NCBI GenBank assembly: GCA_029558905.1
Contig: JAKQCX010000027.1
Coordinates: forward strand, 124,001 to 188,000
DNA length: 64,000 bases
Source of the DNA: Pseudomonadota bacterium
GTDB lineage: Bacteria > Pseudomonadota > Gammaproteobacteria > Burkholderiales > Thiobacillaceae
Direction of reading: 5' to 3'
Position numbers and translations under genes: made by a program. The number at the start of each line of letters is the position of its first letter. Position 1 is the first letter of the stretch. The notes under the pieces were generated by a model, which was given only the letters and a program-made list of their open reading frames with translations, searched no databases and was not told the DNA's origin. Positions 60,100 through 64,000 of this stretch are shown piece by piece.

Positions 60100-61121
60100 T
60101 CTCGCAGAAGCTCCGCCCCGGGGATGCCGTCCGCTTCGATACACGCCATTGCGCACTCGCGCCGATCGCCGGGCTGCAGATGCAGGATGACGCCGTGAGG
60201 ATCGGCGAGCGGTATCTGTTGCGCTGCAACCGGGCCGAATGGGAAACCGTCGAGCGCGGCTACGTCTTCAAGGACTGGTGCGACAGATACTACGAGGCGA
60301 ATCCGGTGTTTCTCTTCGAACCGGCTACGGGGCCCATCGGTCCGCAGGCGCTTGCGGGCGTGTTCGATACGCTGGCGCGCGACGCGGCACGCATCGTTTC
60401 CGCCTGCCGCCTGTACAAGACCGGCAGGCTGCTCGAGCCCGTCCATACCGTGCGTTTCATTGCCAGCGGACACCACGTCCACCGGGTGGTGGGACCGTAC
60501 AGGACGGAATACCTGGCAATGCCGATCGACGGGCTGGTCTGGCCGCTCGAGGCCGACGAGGTCCAGGACCTGACGCGCCTGTACGACGGCATCGGCTCGC
60601 TCGAGCACGGCAAGGGCACGGAAAGCCTGCGGGCGGTCATCGACCAGTTCAACCTGTCGCATACGCCACTCATCCCGACCCGCTTTGCCCTGCACATCCT
60701 GTTGACTGCCATGGAGATCCTCTTCGATGGCGTATCCAGGAGGGTCGTCCTGGGGACGACACGCTACGACCGTGCCAGGGAGGCGTTGCGCTGGGCGTGG
60801 GAGGACGGGTTGGATGACGAAAGCGAAGCATTCTTTCATGATCGGCTGCCCGCGTTACGTAACGCCATCCATCATCATGCGCCGTGCGACGGCGATGATG
60901 ACCTGGAAGCGGCCGTGCTGCGCGTGCAACTGGCGATGATGGTGGGCATACGCCTCCTGATGGGGCTTTGGGGCCACGCAGCGGAAGAGGGCCTCGAGGC
61001 CGTGCGGCAGGCGTATGGCTGGCGGGGGCTCGGCGTGAAGGACTTGCTGAACGCCTGTCTGGATTGCCGCTCCAGAGGGGATTCCACGCCCCTGGACGAG
61101 ATCGCGAGATGGTATGTCTAA
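60093..61121 (+). CDS. HEPN-like protein B, second subunit candidate
   Basis: A 342-residue protein starting at GTG 60093 with GGAGG 7 nt upstream. The N-terminal ~190 residues are unrecognised (FKDWCDRYYEANPVFLFEPA, YRTEYLAMPIDGLVWPLEAD). The C-terminal part is helical and HEPN-like: FALHILLTAMEILFDG, then FFHDRLPALRNAIHHHAP with Arg256 followed by His260-261-262 (Rx4H), and LRVQLAMMVGIRLLMGLWG. It is not an obvious duplicate of the upstream gene; the two share architecture (unknown N-domain plus C-terminal HEPN) rather than close sequence. It overlaps genes on both sides (7 and 8 nt), so the three products are probably made in fixed ratio. Confidence 0.7.
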   Translation: MLISQKLRPGDAVRFDTRHCALAPIAGLQMQDDAVRIGERYLLRCNRAEWETVERGYVFKDWCDRYYEANPVFLFEPATGPIGPQALAGVFDTLARDAARIVSACRLYKTGRLLEPVHTVRFIASGHHVHRVVGPYRTEYLAMPIDGLVWPLEADEVQDLTRLYDGIGSLEHGKGTESLRAVIDQFNLSHTPLIPTRFALHILLTAMEILFDGVSRRVVLGTTRYDRAREALRWAWEDGLDDESEAFFHDRLPALRNAIHHHAPCDGDDDLEAAVLRVQLAMMVGIRLLMGLWGHAAEEGLEAVRQAYGWRGLGVKDLLNACLDCRSRGDSTPLDEIARWYV

Positions 61122-62151
61122 CCATGGAGCAATGCGGCACATGGAACAGTTCAAGGTCCTGGCAATCGATGGTGGCGGAATCAAGGGGTTGTATTCCGCC
61201 AAGATCCTGAGTCTTTTCGAGGCGGAATTGCAGCGTGCGCGTGGCGATGGGGTACGCGTCGTCGATTACGCGGACCTGATCTGCGGCACGTCGACCGGCG
61301 GCCTGATTGCCCTGGCCCTGGCGCTGCGTATCCCGGCCGAGAAGATCTGCGCGTTCTACGAGCAAAAGGGCCCGCGGATCTTCCAGGGATCGCAGGGCCT
61401 CCCGGCATTGCTGAGGCAGACGTTTTTTGGCGGCAAGTTTTCGGATCGTCCCCTGCGCGAGGCGCTAGAAGAGATGTTTCAGGGCCACACGATCGGAGAC
61501 AGCGCATGTCTCCTGTGCATTCCGACATATGACTTCACGCATGGCACCTACGAGGTCTTCAAGTTCGATCACGAGGAGGGGCAACTCTCCCGCCACAATT
61601 CCCTGCCCATGGTGGACGTTGCGCTGGCGACATCCGCGGCGCCGACGTTTTTCCCACTCGCGCAGATCGAGCAGGAGAACGGCACCCAGTTCGTCGACGG
61701 CGGGGTGTGGGCAAACAATCCCTCCCTGGTCGGGTTGGCCGAGGCCCTGCGCTATTTCGTCGGTCCCGGAAAATCATTCGCGCATCTGAATCTGCTCTCG
61801 GTCGCAAGCCTCAACTGTGCCACGGGCAAGGCACCGCTGCTCAAGCGGCGCAGAAGCTTCCTGCAATGGGCGCCCGAACTCTTTGACCTTCCCCTCATCG
61901 GCCAAAGCGAGTTTACCGATGTCTATCTGCGTCTCATGCAGGAACGGCAGCTCGTGCCGATGACCTATACGCGCATCCCCAGCGCGGACATCAGCAACGA
62001 TCAGTCACCCTTCATCAAGCTCGATCTCGCTACGCACCGGTCGCTTTCCCTGATGAAGCAATACGCCACCGACATGTATCACAGGTATCGCAGGGACCCG
62101 GGTGTCCAGGCATTCTTTGCCGAGACCAAGGCCTACCGCACCGGTGTGTGA
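61114..62151 (+). CDS. Patatin-like phospholipase (CapV-like), third gene of the operon
   Basis: A predicted lipid acyl hydrolase, 345 residues from ATG 61114 (alternatives 61132 and 61141; the family usually starts just before the glycine loop). It has the oxyanion loop DGGGIKG (from Asp19), nucleophile motif GTSTG with Ser60, and catalytic Asp195 in FVDGGVWANNP, so the Ser-Asp dyad is intact. Patatins act as membrane-degrading effectors in CBASS (CapV) and other abortive-infection systems. No CD-NTase or other nucleotide-signal gene is next to it. It follows protein B with an 8-nt overlap. Confidence 0.9.
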   Translation: MSNHGAMRHMEQFKVLAIDGGGIKGLYSAKILSLFEAELQRARGDGVRVVDYADLICGTSTGGLIALALALRIPAEKICAFYEQKGPRIFQGSQGLPALLRQTFFGGKFSDRPLREALEEMFQGHTIGDSACLLCIPTYDFTHGTYEVFKFDHEEGQLSRHNSLPMVDVALATSAAPTFFPLAQIEQENGTQFVDGGVWANNPSLVGLAEALRYFVGPGKSFAHLNLLSVASLNCATGKAPLLKRRRSFLQWAPELFDLPLIGQSEFTDVYLRLMQERQLVPMTYTRIPSADISNDQSPFIKLDLATHRSLSLMKQYATDMYHRYRRDPGVQAFFAETKAYRTGV

Positions 62152-62252
62152 GCGGCACGCCCCTGGGGGCCGCCGGTCCCCGGGACATGGGCCCCGCGCG
62201 ACAGGCGCCCGCCGGCTTGGCAGTGGGGGCTGGCGGACGGGGTCCGCCGGCG

Positions 62253-62723
62253 TCAAGGCGCCGTCAGGCGCAGCCGGTCGCCGTTCTGCTCCATGCGCAC
62301 CCGGCGCAGCACGTTCATGCCCAGCAGGGCCTCGGTACCCAGGCGGGGCAGGATCACCACGCCCACGTCCCGCATCCCGAAAGGCCCGAAGGCCAGGTGC
62401 GGCACCCGGCTGGTACAACCCCGCACGGGCCCGTTGGCGGTGTTGTAGGTGGCCATCTGGAGGCATTCCAGGCCCGCGCGGCGGGCGAAATCCTCGGACA
62501 CGGAGACCGTGCTGGCGCCGGTGTCGATGAGAAAGCGCACGCGCTGGTCCTGGATCTGGCCATCGATGTAGAAATGGCCGTCGCGTGTGCGCTGCAATTC
62601 CACGTTGCCCGGGCCCAGGACGCGGGGAGGAGGGGTTTCCCGGCGCAGGAAGAAGACGTAGATCAGCAGTCCCAGGGCCAGCCAGATGCCGGCGTGCAGG
62701 AACACCCGCCCGGTCTGGCGCAC
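62253..62723 (-). CDS. Membrane-anchored retropepsin-like aspartic protease
   Basis: A 156-residue protein. An N-terminal transmembrane helix (about 8-25, AGIWLALGLLIYVFFL) precedes a single retropepsin-like domain: GHFYIDGQIQDQRVRFLIDT and GASTVSVSEDFA carry the Asp-Thr-Gly active site, and GTEALLGMNVLRRV is the C-terminal signature of this clan AA family. Such proteins act as homodimers in the periplasm; substrates are mostly unknown. It begins 4 nt after the upstream channel gene stop. The 100 nt between it and the patatin gene (convergent) hold no gene. Confidence 0.85.
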   Translation of the reverse strand: MRQTGRVFLHAGIWLALGLLIYVFFLRRETPPPRVLGPGNVELQRTRDGHFYIDGQIQDQRVRFLIDTGASTVSVSEDFARRAGLECLQMATYNTANGPVRGCTSRVPHLAFGPFGMRDVGVVILPRLGTEALLGMNVLRRVRMEQNGDRLRLTAP

Positions 62724-62727
62724 GTGT

Positions 62728-63408
62728 CTACTTCTTGTGCTGCGTGATCTTCTCGATGATCCGGCCGGCCCAGTCCCTGGCGCCCAGGCCGAAGGCGATG
62801 GCGAAGGCCAGGCCCACGGCGCCGAAGGCGATGATGAAGGCGGCGGTGAGCAGTTCGTTGGCGATCTGCAACTGTTCCATGGCGATGAAGAACACGAACA
62901 CCATCATGGCGTACTCGGAGAAGGTGGATACCGTGAGGGCGCCCTCGAACTCCAGGTTGTTCAGCCAGGCGAACACCAGACGGTTGATGAAGCGGGCCAG
63001 GATGGTGCCGAACACCAGCACCAGGATGGCGACGATGACGTTGGGGATGTAGAACACCACCTTGTTGAACAGGTCCGCCACCATGTGCAGGCCCAGGGAA
63101 TTGGCCACGGTGACGATCATCACCAGGATGATGAGCCAGTACACCAGATTGCCGAGGATGCCGGACAGGGACAGTTCCAGTTCGGCATGCTGCAGAAAGG
63201 CCTCCAGACCGGACCTTTCCGTGACCTTGTCGAACTTCAGGGTGGTGAGCAGCCGGCGCACGCCGGTGCGCGCCAGCCGGGCCAGGACCCAACCCACGAA
63301 CAGCAGGAGCAGGGCCGCGACGAGTTGGGGAACGAAGCCGGCCAGCTGGTTCCAGAAGATGGCGAGCGATTCGGTGAAGAGATCCACCTGTTCCATGACC
63401 TTCTCCAT
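62728..63408 (-). CDS. CmpX-like membrane protein (mechanosensitive-channel-related TM helices)
   Basis: A 226-residue inner-membrane protein with about five hydrophobic segments. The repeated pattern of conserved transmembrane helices (LVAALLLLFVGWVLARLART and VIVAILVLVFGTILARFINR) followed by an amphipathic linker is typical of the CmpX/YdjM-like TM-helix family, related to the small-conductance mechanosensitive channel superfamily. No MscS-type beta domain follows. The C-terminus (GLGARDWAGRIIEKITQHKK) is typical. Likely role: envelope-stress or osmotic response. Confidence 0.8.
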   Translation of the reverse strand: MEKVMEQVDLFTESLAIFWNQLAGFVPQLVAALLLLFVGWVLARLARTGVRRLLTTLKFDKVTERSGLEAFLQHAELELSLSGILGNLVYWLIILVMIVTVANSLGLHMVADLFNKVVFYIPNVIVAILVLVFGTILARFINRLVFAWLNNLEFEGALTVSTFSEYAMMVFVFFIAMEQLQIANELLTAAFIIAFGAVGLAFAIAFGLGARDWAGRIIEKITQHKK

Positions 63409-63455
63409 GCGCGTGTCCTTTCCAAAACCGGATGCAGTGATTGTATGCGCCGGCG

Positions 63456-64000
63456 CTACAACTGTTCACGGCTGAGGAGGAAGACCGTGTCCTCGCCGCC
63501 CTCGATTTCCGGCCAGATGAAGTCCGGTTCCGGAAATGCAGTCTCCAGCGCGTGGCGGTGGTGGCCGATCTCCACCGCCAGCAGGCCGCCGGGGTTCAGG
63601 TGGGCCGCCGCCTGGCGCAGGATGATGCGGGTGGCATCCAGGCCATCCTCGCCGGAGCCCAGGGCCAGTCGAGGTTCGTGCCGGTATTCCGGGGGCAGGG
63701 CGGCCACGGCCGCCGCGTCCACATAGGGCGGATTGCTCACGATGAGATCGTAGGTCCGGTCCGCCAACGGTGCGAACAGATCCCCCTCGTACAGTCGCAC
63801 CCGTTCTTCCAGGCCGTAATCCGCCACGTTACGCGCTGCCACCTCCAGGGCCTGGGCAGACAGGTCGACCGCATCCACCCGGGCGTGGGGGAAGGACTCG
63901 GCCAACAGGATGGCCAGGCAGCCGGAACCGGTACAAAGGTCCAGGGCGGTATGCACCTGGCCCTCCAGCCAGGGCTGGAAATGATCGAGGATCAGGGGGG
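63456..64000 (-). CDS. prmB: 50S ribosomal protein L3 glutamine methyltransferase, 3' part
   Basis: The SAM-dependent methyltransferase that methylates a Gln of ribosomal protein L3. The frame runs off the right edge (N-terminal domain missing). The visible part has motif I (LDLCTGSGCLAILLAE), DAVDLSAQALEVAARNV, the catalytic NPPYVDAAAVAALPPEY and HEPRLALGSGEDGLD, which favours PrmB over PrmC. The C-terminus is VFLLSREQL. About 180 residues are present of roughly 300. Confidence 0.92.
   Translation of the reverse strand, partial: PLILDHFQPWLEGQVHTALDLCTGSGCLAILLAESFPHARVDAVDLSAQALEVAARNVADYGLEERVRLYEGDLFAPLADRTYDLIVSNPPYVDAAAVAALPPEYRHEPRLALGSGEDGLDATRIILRQAAAHLNPGGLLAVEIGHHRHALETAFPEPDFIWPEIEGGEDTVFLLSREQL

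Noticed and set aside
61114-62151. CBASS assignment for the patatin gene
   Set aside because: The patatin resembles CapV, but no CD-NTase, Cap2/Cap3 or other CBASS gene is present in the window.
1-64000. CRISPR array, tRNA/rRNA genes, transposons, integrase or att sites
   Set aside because: No regularly spaced repeats, tRNA-like cloverleaf, transposase or integrase motif was recognised on reading. Computational scans (tRNA, CRISPR and IS searches) would be decisive.

Overview
The window is GC-rich bacterial chromosome. Its left ~21 kb and its last ~1.8 kb carry conserved gammaproteobacterial housekeeping genes (dnaE, scpA-scpB-rluB, ispD, relA, bamD divergent from rluD-pgeF, rimO-nudJ-mnmA, prmB). 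Together with an AmmeMemoRadiSam pair and a class II-type cytochrome c, this suggests a free-living gammaproteobacterium, perhaps a Chromatiales/Ectothiorhodospiraceae-like lineage. The genus is not resolved from this sequence. No tRNA, rRNA, transposase, integrase or CRISPR array was recognised.

Layout. 1-4.2 kb: 3' end of dnaE, then scpA, scpB, rluB and a DUF2905 membrane protein. 4.3-5.7 kb: a small exported protein, an XRE-type HTH regulator and a divergent small exported protein; two operator-like palindromes lie between the divergent starts. 5.8-8.8 kb: a lipoprotein ecotin, then (minus strand) a MEMO-AMMECR1 fusion coupled to its radical SAM partner. 8.9-18.9 kb: ispD, a monohaem cytochrome, relA, bamD, rluD, pgeF, a ZIP metal transporter, rimO, nudJ, mnmA. 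19.3-21.4 kb: a transmembrane sensor diguanylate cyclase (NMT1-like periplasmic domain, PAS, GGDEF).

21.5-58.5 kb (minus strand): a 37-kb, 23-gene, tightly packed extracellular contractile injection system (eCIS; relatives are Afp, PVC and other phage-tail-like particles). In transcription order it encodes a DUF4255 tube terminator, an unknown, sheath, tube, second sheath, second tube, an Afp7-type protein, a 57-residue DUF5908 protein, a spike split into gp27-like and OB-fold/gp5-like halves, a protein with a C-terminal hydrophobic segment, a gp25-like protein, Afp11/gpJ, Afp12/gpI, two tandem small Ig-like proteins, four large eCIS-associated proteins of unknown role (297, 641, 1648 and 496 residues), an Afp15-type AAA+ ATPase, a 2672-residue polymorphic-toxin-like protein that is the best cargo candidate, and a 488-residue protein. 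Nearly all genes abut or overlap by 1-11 nt, so the block probably behaves as one operon and makes one particle plus its payload. No obvious PAAR tip, tape measure or host-range fibre was recognised.

59.0-62.2 kb (plus strand, divergent from the eCIS): three overlapping genes encoding two different HEPN-type proteins with intact Rx4H motifs and a patatin-like phospholipase with an intact Ser-Asp dyad. I know of no described system with this composition. It is the best candidate here for an undescribed anti-phage (abortive-infection) module, although a role tied to the neighbouring eCIS is also possible. 62.25-64 kb (minus strand): a membrane-anchored retropepsin-like protease, a CmpX-like membrane protein and the 3' part of prmB, back in core chromosome.
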